From positions 124,001 through 188,000 of the forward strand of contig NZ_JAPEIQ010000013.1 of NCBI RefSeq assembly GCF_026041215.1: a stretch of 64,000 bases of DNA, given 5' to 3'. Made by a program: the position numbers and the translations under genes. The notes under the pieces are model-generated. The model was not told where the DNA came from and ran no database searches. It saw only the letters and a list, made by a program, of their open reading frames with translations. The DNA is from Hoyosella sp. YIM 151337 (GTDB lineage Bacteria; Actinomycetota; Actinomycetes; Mycobacteriales; Mycobacteriaceae). Below, one piece after another: positions 54,636-62,915 of the stretch (position 1 is its first letter; every line of letters starts with the position of its first letter).

Positions 54636-55112
54636 CTATTGATGTTTGGGTGTCCAGAGCAGTAGTCCGCGGACGTTGGAGAATCCGCGGCGAACATAGA
54701 ACGATACAGACATTTCGCTCGCCGTGAGAACGACCTTGGAGTATCTGCGGTTCGCAGCTTCGGTGAGTACCTGCTCGACGAGTGCGGTACCGATGCCCTC
54801 CCTGCGGGCTGACGGCCGGACGTACAGATGGCCGAGATAGCCCCAACTGCCCTCAGCTTTCGCTACAGGACTGGGCATGCGTTCAAACTGAGTCAAACAC
54901 ACCATCCCGACGGCACCGTCTGTGTTGTGTGCTGTCCAGACCGTCCGCTCACCCTCCATCCACCGTGCGACCGAACTAACGAAGCCGTCATCGGGCCCAG
55001 TTCCTGCCGTCGGATGCCACTCTTGTGCCCACTCCCACCGAAGCGCCGCAACCTCAGCCGGTTCTCCGTACGCGATCATGTGACAAGTCAAGCACCCTTG
55101 GTGGAGACGCAT
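54636..55112 (-). CDS. GNAT N-acetyltransferase
   Basis: 158 residues. Acetyl-CoA motif VRPSARREGIGTALVEQVL (about 98-116) with R-x-x-G-I-G-T; preceding YLGHLYV strand and following SFYVRRGF are standard GNAT landmarks. A start at Met12 (55079) is also possible. Substrate unknown. Confidence 0.85.
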   Translation of the reverse strand: MRLHQGCLTCHMIAYGEPAEVAALRWEWAQEWHPTAGTGPDDGFVSSVARWMEGERTVWTAHNTDGAVGMVCLTQFERMPSPVAKAEGSWGYLGHLYVRPSARREGIGTALVEQVLTEAANRRYSKVVLTASEMSVSFYVRRGFSNVRGLLLWTPKHQ

Positions 55113-55292
55113 GACGTGACACCCAAACGCGTCGCCACAGTTTCGAGTCGCCGGAAAGCTTCGCTTGTGCTACGCAATGAGGAATGGACGCAATGAGTTC
55201 GGGAGATGCCCGGCCGCGACCTAAGAGTGCGGCGCTCACCGGAGCACCACGTGAGCAGGTCTCCTAAGGGCGGTCTTTGACAGTATGGCGGT

Positions 55293-55922
55293 ATGGCCAC
55301 CTTTGCTGCCGAAACAACTCCGTACGAACTGAGAGCCTTCGGCGACACCCAAGCCGGGCTGGGATGGACGCTTGAGCCCAAGCGCTGCGCGGTACTTGTG
55401 CACGACCTGCTGCCTTACTACGTGAATGTGCTTGATTCGGAGGTGAAGTCAGCAGGCATCGACCAATCTCAAGTCATCGTGGACTGGGCAAGGATTGCCG
55501 GTGTACCGATTGTGGCCTCGGCGCCGCGGCCGGCTCCGACCACCCGGCAGCGCGGCCTCGGCGGACAGCTTTGGGGTGTCGGTCCGGCCGCCGACCAGGC
55601 CGCGCAGTCTTGCCTTCCCGGCCTGCAGGCCCCAGACATACCGTGGGTTCATAAGCGATCCCTCAGCGCGTTTTACGCCACCGACCTGGAGGTGGAGCTT
55701 CGCCGACAGGGCAAGGACCAACTCGTGGTCTGTGGCGTGTTCGCTTCGCAGGGAATCCTCGCGACGAGCTTCGACGCACTAGCTCGAGACATCCAGTTTT
55801 TCGTCGCAGCGGATGCAGTCGCGGATTACAGCGCCGAATTGCATGAATGCGCGCTCACACAGGTCGCGAGATCAACTGGCCAGCTACTGCCCGCTGCCGA
55901 TGTCACCAGAACGGCCAGTTAG
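55293..55922 (+). CDS. Isochorismatase-like hydrolase (EntB/PhzD type, no catalytic Cys)
   Basis: 209 residues. CAVLVHDLLPYYVNVL holds the Asp, PWVHKRSLSAFYATDL the Lys, but the usual Cys position is absent: VVCGVFASQGILATSFDA matches the GIYAHIG segment of EntB/PhzD. So it belongs with the ether-hydrolysing isochorismatases. The N-terminal TPYELRAFG and GWTLEPKR also fit PhzD/DhbB. No siderophore or phenazine genes are nearby. Confidence 0.83.
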   Translation: MATFAAETTPYELRAFGDTQAGLGWTLEPKRCAVLVHDLLPYYVNVLDSEVKSAGIDQSQVIVDWARIAGVPIVASAPRPAPTTRQRGLGGQLWGVGPAADQAAQSCLPGLQAPDIPWVHKRSLSAFYATDLEVELRRQGKDQLVVCGVFASQGILATSFDALARDIQFFVAADAVADYSAELHECALTQVARSTGQLLPAADVTRTAS

Positions 55923-56017
55923 GCATCCCCGCAAGTGTTGCGGCGGTGAAAGCCCGCGCGGCCTGCCGCGACCCGCGTGCATCCATGCCAGCTTGGGCTG
56001 CAATCCATCACGCTGCA

Positions 56018-56371
56018 CTACATCAGCGCAACCATCTCGCGCAGATTCGCCAATGGCCGGACAGCGAGACGAGTAAGCGCCACGGCGTTATCGTCACCTG
56101 CGACGCGGTTGAGGCGCAGGACACCGCAGGCTAGGCATCGGTGCACAATGAGCCATTCGCCATCCCTGCGGGTAGCGATGCTCACTGCTTCCATCCGCCC
56201 TTGGCACGTCGCTGCCCGATCACCGGGGATTCGCAAGTCAAGATGACGACTTGTCAGACAGTGCGGGCAGTGGTTGCGGTGAGCAGTGCCGGGCGCGTCA
56301 CAGGGGACATCGAGTCGGCACCCCACGCAGCGGAATGCTGTTCGGGTCCGGTGGCGTGTTCGGCTCGCCAT
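56018..56371 (-). CDS. RNHCP-domain zinc protein, canonical copy
   Basis: 117 residues from ATG 56371, overlapping the upstream stop by one base (TGATG). It has the family name-motif RNHCPHCL, an N-terminal Cys-x2-Cys (FRCVGC), a PGDR followed by Cys, and HRCLACGVLRLNRVAGDDN. The Cys pairs should bind zinc. The biological role of RNHCP proteins is not established. It is the second gene of a tandem with a diverged paralogue. Confidence 0.83.
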   Translation of the reverse strand: MASRTRHRTRTAFRCVGCRLDVPCDAPGTAHRNHCPHCLTSRHLDLRIPGDRAATCQGRMEAVSIATRRDGEWLIVHRCLACGVLRLNRVAGDDNAVALTRLAVRPLANLREMVALM

Positions 56372-56679
56372 CACAGTTCGCTAAAGAGTTCAAGCGGAAA
56401 CGGCGGCATCGAAAGAGGCCGGACCGCTATGCGCATGAGCACCAGGTGGTTGTCATCGCTGCTGATGGCGGCAGTCGAGAGCTCTGCACACCCGCTGCAC
56501 CGATGCACAATCATCCATTCTTTGCTTGCCGCAACGGCGATTGACAAGGGAACCATACGTTCGCCACACCCGTGGCGGGCATGCAGACAGATAGCGCAGT
56601 GACTGCGTTGCTCACCGGACGGTGTGGTGGCGCTGATGGATCTGCCGCAGTGGCGGCAGGTATAGGTGGGGCGAGACAC
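56371..56679 (-). CDS. RNHCP-like zinc protein, diverged paralogue
   Basis: 102 residues from GTG 56679, chosen because AAGGAG lies eight bases upstream. It is a paralogue of the next gene: YTCRHCGRS, QRSHCAICL in place of RNHCPHCL, then CGERMVPLSI, IVHRCSGC and SSDDN. About ten residues around PGDR are missing and RLNRVAG has become STAAISS. The Cys pairs are kept, so zinc binding probably survives while the conserved surface has changed. Confidence 0.72.
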   Translation of the reverse strand: MSRPTYTCRHCGRSISATTPSGEQRSHCAICLHARHGCGERMVPLSIAVAASKEWMIVHRCSGCAELSTAAISSDDNHLVLMRIAVRPLSMPPFPLELFSEL

Positions 56680-56904
56680 CCGTCTTACTCCTTGCTGAAA
56701 AGGTTGTGGGACAGCAGGAGAAGGCCGAGCGTTCCTCATTGTGAGGCTCGGAATCAACTGGGCCGCAGCGTCAGTGAGGCGCGCTCGGCACGGGCACGGT
56801 CATAAACCACCTACTCGGACAGTATGCGATGGAAGAGCTTCCAGGAACATAGTTGCAGAGCCTGGAAAGTGGCAATCGATTTTCGGCAGGCGTTCAAACA
56901 ATAG

Positions 56905-57438
56905 CTAGGTGCTCACTCGCGTGAACAGGCCGGGATACTCGATGACGAGACCGTCGGCGTCCACTGTGACTGATCGTTGAAACTCAGAGTCACGCGACTC
57001 GTAGAGGTACACGTTCTCGCTGATGCGCGTGTAGCGCTGGGGGTCTGCCGTGACGTCGAGTTCGGGGACTTGGATGTAGGCGGTGATGATGTCAGCGCTT
57101 GCCCCGACGGCGAGGCCGAGTCGCCGGATGGGCAGGGTGTTGCTCAGCGGGGACACAGAAATGTCGACCTCCCGTGCGTCACTAAGGTCGGGACGCGCTT
57201 GGCCCGCGACTTCCCACCCCCGTTCGGTGCGGCGCACCTCAAGTGTGCACCCGCCGGCGCGAAGTACGACATCGGTGAATTGCCAGTCCGCCGTCGTGCG
57301 CAGTGTGTACGAGCACTCAGCGGCACCCCCTTCGATGACACTCTGTACCAGCACACCATCCGGGCCTCGCTCGATCAGGCACGATTCGAGCGATAGATCC
57401 TCCAGACCTCTCCACACGATCGCAGTCGAATCTGTCAC
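56905..57438 (-). CDS. Putative glycolipid-binding protein (DUF1089 family)
   Basis: 177 residues from GTG 57438, overlapping the BKACE stop by 4 nt (GTGA). IVWRGLEDLSLESCLIER at the N-terminus, then the YTLRTTADWQFTDVVL segment and C-terminal YTRISENVYLYES identify the family named after Pseudomonas glycolipid-binding proteins. Predicted beta-rich and cytoplasmic. The name rests on weak functional evidence in the family. Coupled to the BKACE gene. Confidence 0.8.
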   Translation of the reverse strand: MTDSTAIVWRGLEDLSLESCLIERGPDGVLVQSVIEGGAAECSYTLRTTADWQFTDVVLRAGGCTLEVRRTERGWEVAGQARPDLSDAREVDISVSPLSNTLPIRRLGLAVGASADIITAYIQVPELDVTADPQRYTRISENVYLYESRDSEFQRSVTVDADGLVIEYPGLFTRVST

Positions 57439-58169
57439 GAGCGTTCCAGTTCGATCAGGCGCAGTGCGGCGCTCACCAGCGCAGCGTTGCCGGGTGCCGG
57501 GCTGCCGTTGGGAAGCACCAGCGTGTCTTCCAGCCCGATCCGTGTGGGTAGCCCGAGCCGTGCAGCGTCGGACAACGCGGCCCAGCAACTGCTGCCCTCG
57601 CCGTGCAATAACACGGGCATCCGATCGCCGATCGCGCGTCCTACGCGCGTGAGCAAGCGGCGCGCGATCGCGGTGGTTGTCGCGGCGCCCGGCCCGTCAG
57701 GGATCTCAACCAGCACCCGCGCGCAGAGGTTACGGAGCGGAGACCGGGCCCACACCTCCACTGCAGGTTCATTCCAAAGACCTGCCTCGACGTCGACGCC
57801 CTGTTCGAGGAGCGCTCTTCCCACTTCTTCGGCACCTTCCTCATGCCAGTTGACCGACGCGAAGTCCGGGAGCTTCTTCCACGACTTGATGGCGGCGACG
57901 CGGTCTGCAGGATCTGGAAGTGCCCATGCGCCGGTTGTGACGCCGATAGGTAACCGCGGCGCTTCGTCGCGCACAGCGGCAAGGACCCGCTCTAGTGGCT
58001 CTGTAGCGAGTGTGTCCGCGCCAGCGGCGTCCTTCACGTGCACATGTACGGCTTCTGCACCCTCCGAAACGACCGCACGCACATCGGCCGCAATGTCGGC
58101 TGCAGTGATGGGTATCGCCGGGTGCTCCCAGTGGCGGCGCGCACCGTTGATACAAGCCTGCAGCAACAT
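57435..58169 (-). CDS. BKACE (DUF849) beta-keto acid cleavage enzyme
   Basis: 244 residues from Met at 58169 (MLLQACINGARR), the usual family start. The metal pair is in AVHVHVKDAAGADTL; VTTGAWALPDP and SVNWHEEGAEEV follow, and the C-terminal RIGLEDTLVLPNG contains the substrate-anion loop. BKACE enzymes use acetyl-CoA and a beta-keto acid to make acetoacetate and a CoA ester. The VKD in place of the common VRD and a length shorter than 270-300 may reflect a subgroup. Substrate unknown. Confidence 0.84.
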   Translation of the reverse strand: MLLQACINGARRHWEHPAIPITAADIAADVRAVVSEGAEAVHVHVKDAAGADTLATEPLERVLAAVRDEAPRLPIGVTTGAWALPDPADRVAAIKSWKKLPDFASVNWHEEGAEEVGRALLEQGVDVEAGLWNEPAVEVWARSPLRNLCARVLVEIPDGPGAATTTAIARRLLTRVGRAIGDRMPVLLHGEGSSCWAALSDAARLGLPTRIGLEDTLVLPNGSPAPGNAALVSAALRLIELERS

Positions 58170-58318
58170 CTGCCGATTCTCGCACGCGACTGTCGGTGAC
58201 CGCAGGTTCATGCCAGGCGTTCAAGTGCGAATTCTGCGCTGAGCTTCGGTAGCCGCTGCCGTGCCGGCACACCGAGTAGTTTGTCGCACGAATTGTGCAC
58301 TGCCCGTGAGATTCCCGA

Positions 58319-58597
58319 ATGAAACGTTTGTGGATTCATCGGCGATATCAGTGCGTGGGGGCAATGGTACGGAAACTGGTGTTGCGCGTTCGGCGCCAGT
58401 TATTCGCGCGCGAGTTCCTGCCGCACATGACGTACCAAGCGGTGACCACGAACGGCGAGCGTGTAACAGTGTCTGGCCCGCACCGGTTGTATCCGTCCGG
58501 ACTTCCCTACTACCGAGTCGTCAGCGAGCCGAGATACGTATTCGCGGGTCATATCACCTCGCTGCAGCCTGCCGCCCGGTATTCGCGGCTATCGTGA
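58319..58597 (+). CDS. Small basic hypothetical protein
   Basis: 92 residues from ATG 58319; a start at 58364 (GTGGGGGCA before ATG) would give 77. GC-rich third positions from residue 16 onward support coding. Arg-rich N-terminus (MVRKLVLRVRRQLFAREF), no TM helix. It overlaps the end of the convergent TetR gene by 9 nt. No family recognised. Confidence 0.45.
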   Translation: MKRLWIHRRYQCVGAMVRKLVLRVRRQLFAREFLPHMTYQAVTTNGERVTVSGPHRLYPSGLPYYRVVSEPRYVFAGHITSLQPAARYSRLS

Positions 58598-59242
58598 GCG
58601 CTTCTTGCGCCCTCGCGAGGTCCACCCTGCCTGGTGCAACCGTTCAAAGGCGTCGAGAAGCAGATCGAGCGCGAACTCAAACTCGAACTCTTCATCGCAG
58701 CCCTTAATGGCCGCAATACTATCGCCACCGCTCGCGTCGGCGGCGATCGCCACGATGTGAGGGTATGCCGCCGTCATTCTGCGCATCATCTCCGTTTGCG
58801 CCGCAGCATCTTTCGGGATTGGGAGCGCGTTCGGTCCGGTGAATGCCTCCGGGCTGAAGCCCCAGATGCGGTAGCCGAGGGCATGCATCGCGTGGTGCGT
58901 GAGGTCGGCTGAGAATCCAGCCTTCATAAACATGCCAGCCAATGAGTCCATGTACGCCAGGACGGCGGGCGTTCGTTGAGTCCTCGACTGAATCGCCTCG
59001 CGGGCCCACGGATGCTGCAGAAGAACACGGCGTGCAGACAGAATGCGCCTCCGAATTGCGTCCTTCCAGTCGCGGCCCACTGCAGGCGGATCGTACATCT
59101 CGACAATGACGTCGATCATTCCGGCAAGCAGGTCTTCTTTGCCCGATACATGCTTGTAGAGGGCCATCGGAACGACACCAAGCACCTTCGCGAGATTGCG
59201 CATGCTTACCGCATCGATCCCGGCCCCGTCGGCTAACTCCAC
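58589..59242 (-). CDS. TetR/AcrR-family transcriptional regulator
   Basis: 217 residues from GTG 59242, the first standard start codon. The HTH reads SMRNLAKVLGVVPMALYKHV; the C-terminal part (about 60-200) is the TetR_C_1-type ligand domain. The conserved helix 1 seems to begin upstream: the same frame encodes RTPLNRQRALLAA just before 59242, back to a TAA at 59323, with no ATG, GTG or TTG. A CTG at 59296 is the most likely true start. It is divergent from a DUF4386 gene with two matching operators between them. Confidence 0.83.
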   Translation of the reverse strand: MELADGAGIDAVSMRNLAKVLGVVPMALYKHVSGKEDLLAGMIDVIVEMYDPPAVGRDWKDAIRRRILSARRVLLQHPWAREAIQSRTQRTPAVLAYMDSLAGMFMKAGFSADLTHHAMHALGYRIWGFSPEAFTGPNALPIPKDAAAQTEMMRRMTAAYPHIVAIAADASGGDSIAAIKGCDEEFEFEFALDLLLDAFERLHQAGWTSRGRKKRSR

Positions 59243-59323
59243 GGCAGCGAGCAGCGCCCGCTGCCGGTTGAGCGGTGTCCGTTTCGGGGCAGACAGTTCG
59301 TTCTCGGAGATTCGTTCCCCTTA

Positions 59324-59353
59324 TTGACGAGTGTACAGCGTACACCCTAGCAT
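59324..59353 (+). promoter_or_regulatory. Promoter of the DUF4386 gene, covered by an operator
   Basis: TTGACG (59324-59329), 18-bp spacer, TAGCAT (59348-59353). The spacer contains operator 1 (59331-59345), the standard geometry for repression by a TetR dimer. Confidence 0.55.
59331..59345. promoter_or_regulatory. TetR operator 1
   Basis: GTGTACAGCGTACAC: perfect 6-bp inverted repeat with a 3-bp centre, lying between -35 and -10 of the DUF4386 promoter. Confidence 0.65.
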
Positions 59354-59364
59354 CGAGGCGTGTG

Positions 59365-59379
59365 GTGTACGCCGTACAC
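59365..59379. promoter_or_regulatory. TetR operator 2
   Basis: GTGTACGCCGTACAC: same arms as operator 1, with a different centre. Centres are 34 bp apart. It lies just before the RBS region of the DUF4386 gene (ATG at 59402). Confidence 0.65.
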
Positions 59380-59401
59380 CTGACTCTCGGGAGGTCGGCC
59401 C

Positions 59402-60106
59402 ATGTCCCCGGATCGCAGGGCAGCGTTCATCGCAGGCATGCTCTACCTGGTCACCTTCGCGACTTCGATTCCGGCACTGATCCTCAAAACGCCAGCGCTC
59501 GGGGATCCCCACTTTGTGATCAGCACCGATGGACATACCGGGGTGTTGTGGAGCGCGGCTCTAGAAATCGTCCTCGCAGCTGCGTGCGTCGGCACCGCGA
59601 TTGTGCTGTTCCCAATCCTCGGGCGACACAGTCCCACTGCCGCCATTGGTTTGCTCAGCTCACGAATCGTCGAAGCAACGGTTATTGCGTTTGGCGTGAT
59701 AACCATGCTCGCCCTCGTAACGATGCGGCAGGGTGCAGTTGGCGACGCAGAGTCACTGCTCGTTGCCGGAGCGGCCCTCGTTGCCTTTCATGATTGGGCC
59801 TTTCTTCTCGGGCCTGGCTTCCTGCCAGCGGTGAATGCGGTTTTCCTGGGATACGTACTATTCCGCCACTCTCTCGTGCCCCCGACCATCCCACTGCTTG
59901 GCCTCGTTGGCGCACCCTTGCTTGCAGCCTCGGCAATGGCGACGCTGTTCGGTGTTTTCGGTCAGGTTTCTGTACTCGCCGCGATCGCCGCGCTGCCCAT
60001 CGCCCTGTGGGAGCTATCGCTGGGACTCTGGCTGGTCGCCAGAGGTTTTCGCCCTCATACCCAGCGAGGACAGGAAACACTGGCGCCCACGGTACGCGCG
60101 ACCTAG
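59402..60106 (+). CDS. DUF4386 family membrane protein
   Basis: 234 residues, ATG with GGGAGG seven bases upstream. Six hydrophobic helices; RRAAFIAGMLYLVTFATSIP, then SRIVEATVIAFGVI and AFLLGPGFLPAVNAVFLGYV are the family pattern. Function unknown. It is divergent from and probably repressed by the TetR protein. Confidence 0.84.
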   Translation: MSPDRRAAFIAGMLYLVTFATSIPALILKTPALGDPHFVISTDGHTGVLWSAALEIVLAAACVGTAIVLFPILGRHSPTAAIGLLSSRIVEATVIAFGVITMLALVTMRQGAVGDAESLLVAGAALVAFHDWAFLLGPGFLPAVNAVFLGYVLFRHSLVPPTIPLLGLVGAPLLAASAMATLFGVFGQVSVLAAIAALPIALWELSLGLWLVARGFRPHTQRGQETLAPTVRAT

Positions 60107-60194
60107 CCTCGTCGAAGGCAGGAGTAACGTCCTGCGAGGCACCGTCCACGCGGGCACATTGCGCCTGCCAACGGTTTCGGTTACAAGGAAAAGC

Positions 60195-60776
60195 ATGCTC
60201 GAAATGACCACCCCCATCACGACCGAACGCCTGGTGCTGCGACCGTTCACGCAAGCAGACGAGGACGACATGTATGCGTTCGAGTCACTGCCTGAGGTGG
60301 CGCGCTACCTTTTCAACGAGCCCCGTTCACGCGAGGACAACGCCCGGGAACTCGCCATCCGATGCGGTCAAACCGCGCTGCGCGACGAGGGTGACACCCT
60401 CATGCTGGCAATTACGCTCGACGGCACCGTAATCGGGTACACGCTGCTCATCTGGCTAAGCAAGACGCACCAGCAGGGCGAGTTCGGGTACGTCTTGCAC
60501 CCTGCCTACGGTGGGAAGGGATACGCAACCGAAGCCGCCGTCGAGATGCTTCGCCTCGGCTTCGAGGAGCTTGGCTTGCACCGCATTATCGGGCGCTGCG
60601 ACCCCCGCAATGCTGGGTCCGCACAACTCATGCACCGGCTCGGCATGCGTCAGGAGGCGCATTTCCGCGAGTCAGAGATCTTCAAAGGCGAATGGGGCGG
60701 CGAACTGCACTATGCGCTCCTCGAGTCTGAGTGGCGCGCGGCAGGAGGGAAGCCCGCCGCGTCCCATCGGGCGTAA
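60195..60776 (+). CDS. GNAT N-acetyltransferase (RimJ/RimL type)
   Basis: 193 residues from ATG 60195, with AAGGA upstream. TERLVLRPFTQADEDDMYAF is the typical RimJ/L start; acetyl-CoA loop VLHPAYGGKGYATEAA, then GRCDPRNAGSAQLMHRLGMR. The substrate could be a protein N-terminus or a small amine. It lies 88 bp after the DUF4386 gene. Confidence 0.87.
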   Translation: MLEMTTPITTERLVLRPFTQADEDDMYAFESLPEVARYLFNEPRSREDNARELAIRCGQTALRDEGDTLMLAITLDGTVIGYTLLIWLSKTHQQGEFGYVLHPAYGGKGYATEAAVEMLRLGFEELGLHRIIGRCDPRNAGSAQLMHRLGMRQEAHFRESEIFKGEWGGELHYALLESEWRAAGGKPAASHRA

Positions 60777-60789
60777 GCCCGCACCTTCG

Positions 60790-61698
60790 TCACACCCCTG
60801 CTTTTCCTTCGCGGCGGGCAAGACGCACCAATTCGCCCGCGAGTCCGCCGAGTTGCCTGGGCGGTCGCCACACCGCGCGCAGCGCTCGTTCGAGATCGAG
60901 ACCTTCGACATCGACGAGCCTTAGCTCGCCGGATCGTACCTGGTCGCCGACAGCGAGCGTGCTCATCACCGCGGGCCCAACGCCGCCCAGCACGCTAGTG
61001 CGAATCGCAGCTGCACTTCCGAGTTCGATCAGCGGCTCGGCCCGCTCGTACTCCTGCAGCGCCAGGTCTAAGGTCGTGCGAGTCCCTGATCCGGGTTCGC
61101 GTACGAGCAGGGGTGTGGCCGCCAGTTCGGCCATAGTGAGTGGTTTGCGCCGGCGTGCCCAAGGGTGCGCCGGGTTGACCACCACTACCAGCCGGTCACG
61201 GGAAACTGTGACGCTGTGCAGTCCGCGCGGTACTGTCGGCGACTCCACAAAACCAACGTTGCACACACCGTCGGAAACTCGCTCGAACACTTGTGCCGAG
61301 TTATGAACCTGGAGATGGACGGTCACTTCAGGGTGCATCCGGTGAAATGAACCAAGCCACGCAGGCATCAGGTGCTCAGCCACGGTCAAGCTCGCGCCCA
61401 CCGTCAGCTCTGCCGAACGCTCCACACGCAAACCCGCGGCGACGTCGAGCAGCGTGGCCGCATCGGCCAGAATCCGGCGTGACCAGTGCGCGATCACGGT
61501 GCCCTCGGCAGTCAAGGTGGATCCGCTGGGATTTCGGCGCAACAGCGGAATTCCAAGTTGCCGCTCAAGCTGTTTGATCGATCTGCTCGCGTTGGGCTGC
61601 GCGATATCCGCCTTCCGGCTTGCGGCACTCAGGCTACCGTGGTCATCCACTCCCACGAGGAGCGCCAGGACATGCAGATCAGGCAGCCGCTGAGACAT
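60790..61698 (-). CDS. LysR-family regulator, divergent from yeiH-like gene
   Basis: 302 residues. N-terminal winged HTH (about 1-62): LVGVDDHGSLSAASRKADIA, then QPNASRSIKQLERQLGIPLL. The effector domain (about 90-295) contains GASLTVAEHLMPAWL and REPGSGTRTTLDLAL, as in CbbR/CysB-like regulators. It should control itself and the divergent transporter gene; an inverted repeat lies between them. Confidence 0.9.
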   Translation of the reverse strand: MSQRLPDLHVLALLVGVDDHGSLSAASRKADIAQPNASRSIKQLERQLGIPLLRRNPSGSTLTAEGTVIAHWSRRILADAATLLDVAAGLRVERSAELTVGASLTVAEHLMPAWLGSFHRMHPEVTVHLQVHNSAQVFERVSDGVCNVGFVESPTVPRGLHSVTVSRDRLVVVVNPAHPWARRRKPLTMAELAATPLLVREPGSGTRTTLDLALQEYERAEPLIELGSAAAIRTSVLGGVGPAVMSTLAVGDQVRSGELRLVDVEGLDLERALRAVWRPPRQLGGLAGELVRLARREGKAGV

Positions 61699-61726
61699 AC
61701 ATACATGATATAGCTCCCCCGCTATC

Positions 61727-61743
61727 CATATCTGATTGATATG
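61727..61743. promoter_or_regulatory. Candidate LysR operator
   Basis: CATATC (61727-61732), TGATT, GATATG (61738-61743), perfect arms in an AT-rich stretch. This contains the T-N11-A spacing typical of LysR sites. It lies 28 bp from the LysR start and 56 bp before the transporter GTG. Confidence 0.5.
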
Positions 61744-61799
61744 AGTATATGCGAAAATAGCGGCTACTGCATCCGTCCGCGCTGCCAGACGATTGATGG

Positions 61800-62855
61800 G
61801 TGACTAACACGCACATCGCGCCCGCCACCATGGAGAAGAAGTCAGCGGCACAATCGCCGCGTCTTCGCCCAATCCGCGGCGTGACGACGCTGAGCCCTGG
61901 GCTCGCAGCCTGTGCCGTGGCAACAGCAATCGCCTTAACCGCGAACTACTTTCTGCCCACCGTAAGCCCTTTGTTGCTTGGAATCCTCTGCGGAGCGCTC
62001 TTCGCAAACGCGGTACGGGTACCGCAGTGCATCCGGCCGGGTCTGCAGTTCTCGTCGAAGCGACTGCTCCGTCTCGGTGTTGCGCTCCTTGGGCTGCAGG
62101 TGATGTTCACTGACATCATCGGCCTCGGCTGGGGAATGCTCGCGGTGGCAGTTGGCGTCGTTTGCCTCGGGATCGCAGGAACGATGCTGGTCGGCAAACT
62201 TCTCGGCCTTTCCTGGACGCAACGACTGCTGATCGCATGCGGCTTCTCGATCTGCGGCGCCGCGGCGGTCGCGGCCGCAAGCGGCGTCGTGCGGTCAAAA
62301 GACAGAGAAGTGGTCACCGCCGTGGTGCTCGTAGTCATCTTCGGCACGCTCATGATTCCAGCGATTCCGATGCTTTCCAGCCTGATTGAGCTGTCGAACA
62401 CCGAAGCCGGGTTGTGGGCCGGAGGCTCAATCCACGAGGTCGCGCAGGTTGTTGCGGCGGGCGGCGTGATCGGGGGTGCAGCTCTCAGCGTCGCTGTGCT
62501 CATCAAACTCGCCCGGGTGCTCATGCTCGCCCCGGTGATGGCGGCACTCAGTCTGCGGCAGCGCTTCAGCACAGACACCGTAGCCGGGCAGGGACGTCCC
62601 CCACTGATTCCGCTGTTTGTTCTCGGTTTCCTCGCTTGTGCCGGCCTGCGCTCAACCGGGGCCCTGCCGGATGATGCCTTGTCTGCTGTCTCCGTCCTGC
62701 AGACTGCGCTGCTCACCGCAGCCATGTTCGCGCTCGGCGCTGATCTGCGCGTATCGGCTTTGCGTCAGGTCGGGGCGCGGCCGTTTATTCTCGGGGCAAT
62801 CTCGACCGTCTGGGTTGCGGGGCTCGCGCTCGCCGGAATCCTGCTCGTGAGCTGA
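61800..62855 (+). CDS. YeiH/UPF0324 putative sulfate exporter family transporter
   Basis: 351 residues, GTG start at 61800; an ATG at 61830 would give 341. About ten TM helices. LRLGVALLGLQVMFTDIIG, then CGFSICGAAAVAAASGVV and GSIHEVAQVVAAGG are the family signatures. Relatives are induced under LysR control (YeiE/YeiH) and have been linked to sulfite or sulfonate metabolism. Its substrate is not proven. Confidence 0.87.
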   Translation: MTNTHIAPATMEKKSAAQSPRLRPIRGVTTLSPGLAACAVATAIALTANYFLPTVSPLLLGILCGALFANAVRVPQCIRPGLQFSSKRLLRLGVALLGLQVMFTDIIGLGWGMLAVAVGVVCLGIAGTMLVGKLLGLSWTQRLLIACGFSICGAAAVAAASGVVRSKDREVVTAVVLVVIFGTLMIPAIPMLSSLIELSNTEAGLWAGGSIHEVAQVVAAGGVIGGAALSVAVLIKLARVLMLAPVMAALSLRQRFSTDTVAGQGRPPLIPLFVLGFLACAGLRSTGALPDDALSAVSVLQTALLTAAMFALGADLRVSALRQVGARPFILGAISTVWVAGLALAGILLVS

Positions 62856-62915
62856 CCGTCGCATATCGCTGAATATGGGACGATGTAATGAGTCGCGTCA
62901 CACTACAGTGCCGAT

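Noticed and set aside
56835-56870. TTCCAGG...CCTGGAA inverted repeat
   Set aside because: Seven-bp arms with a 15-nt loop, no T-run and no gene end close enough; probably chance.
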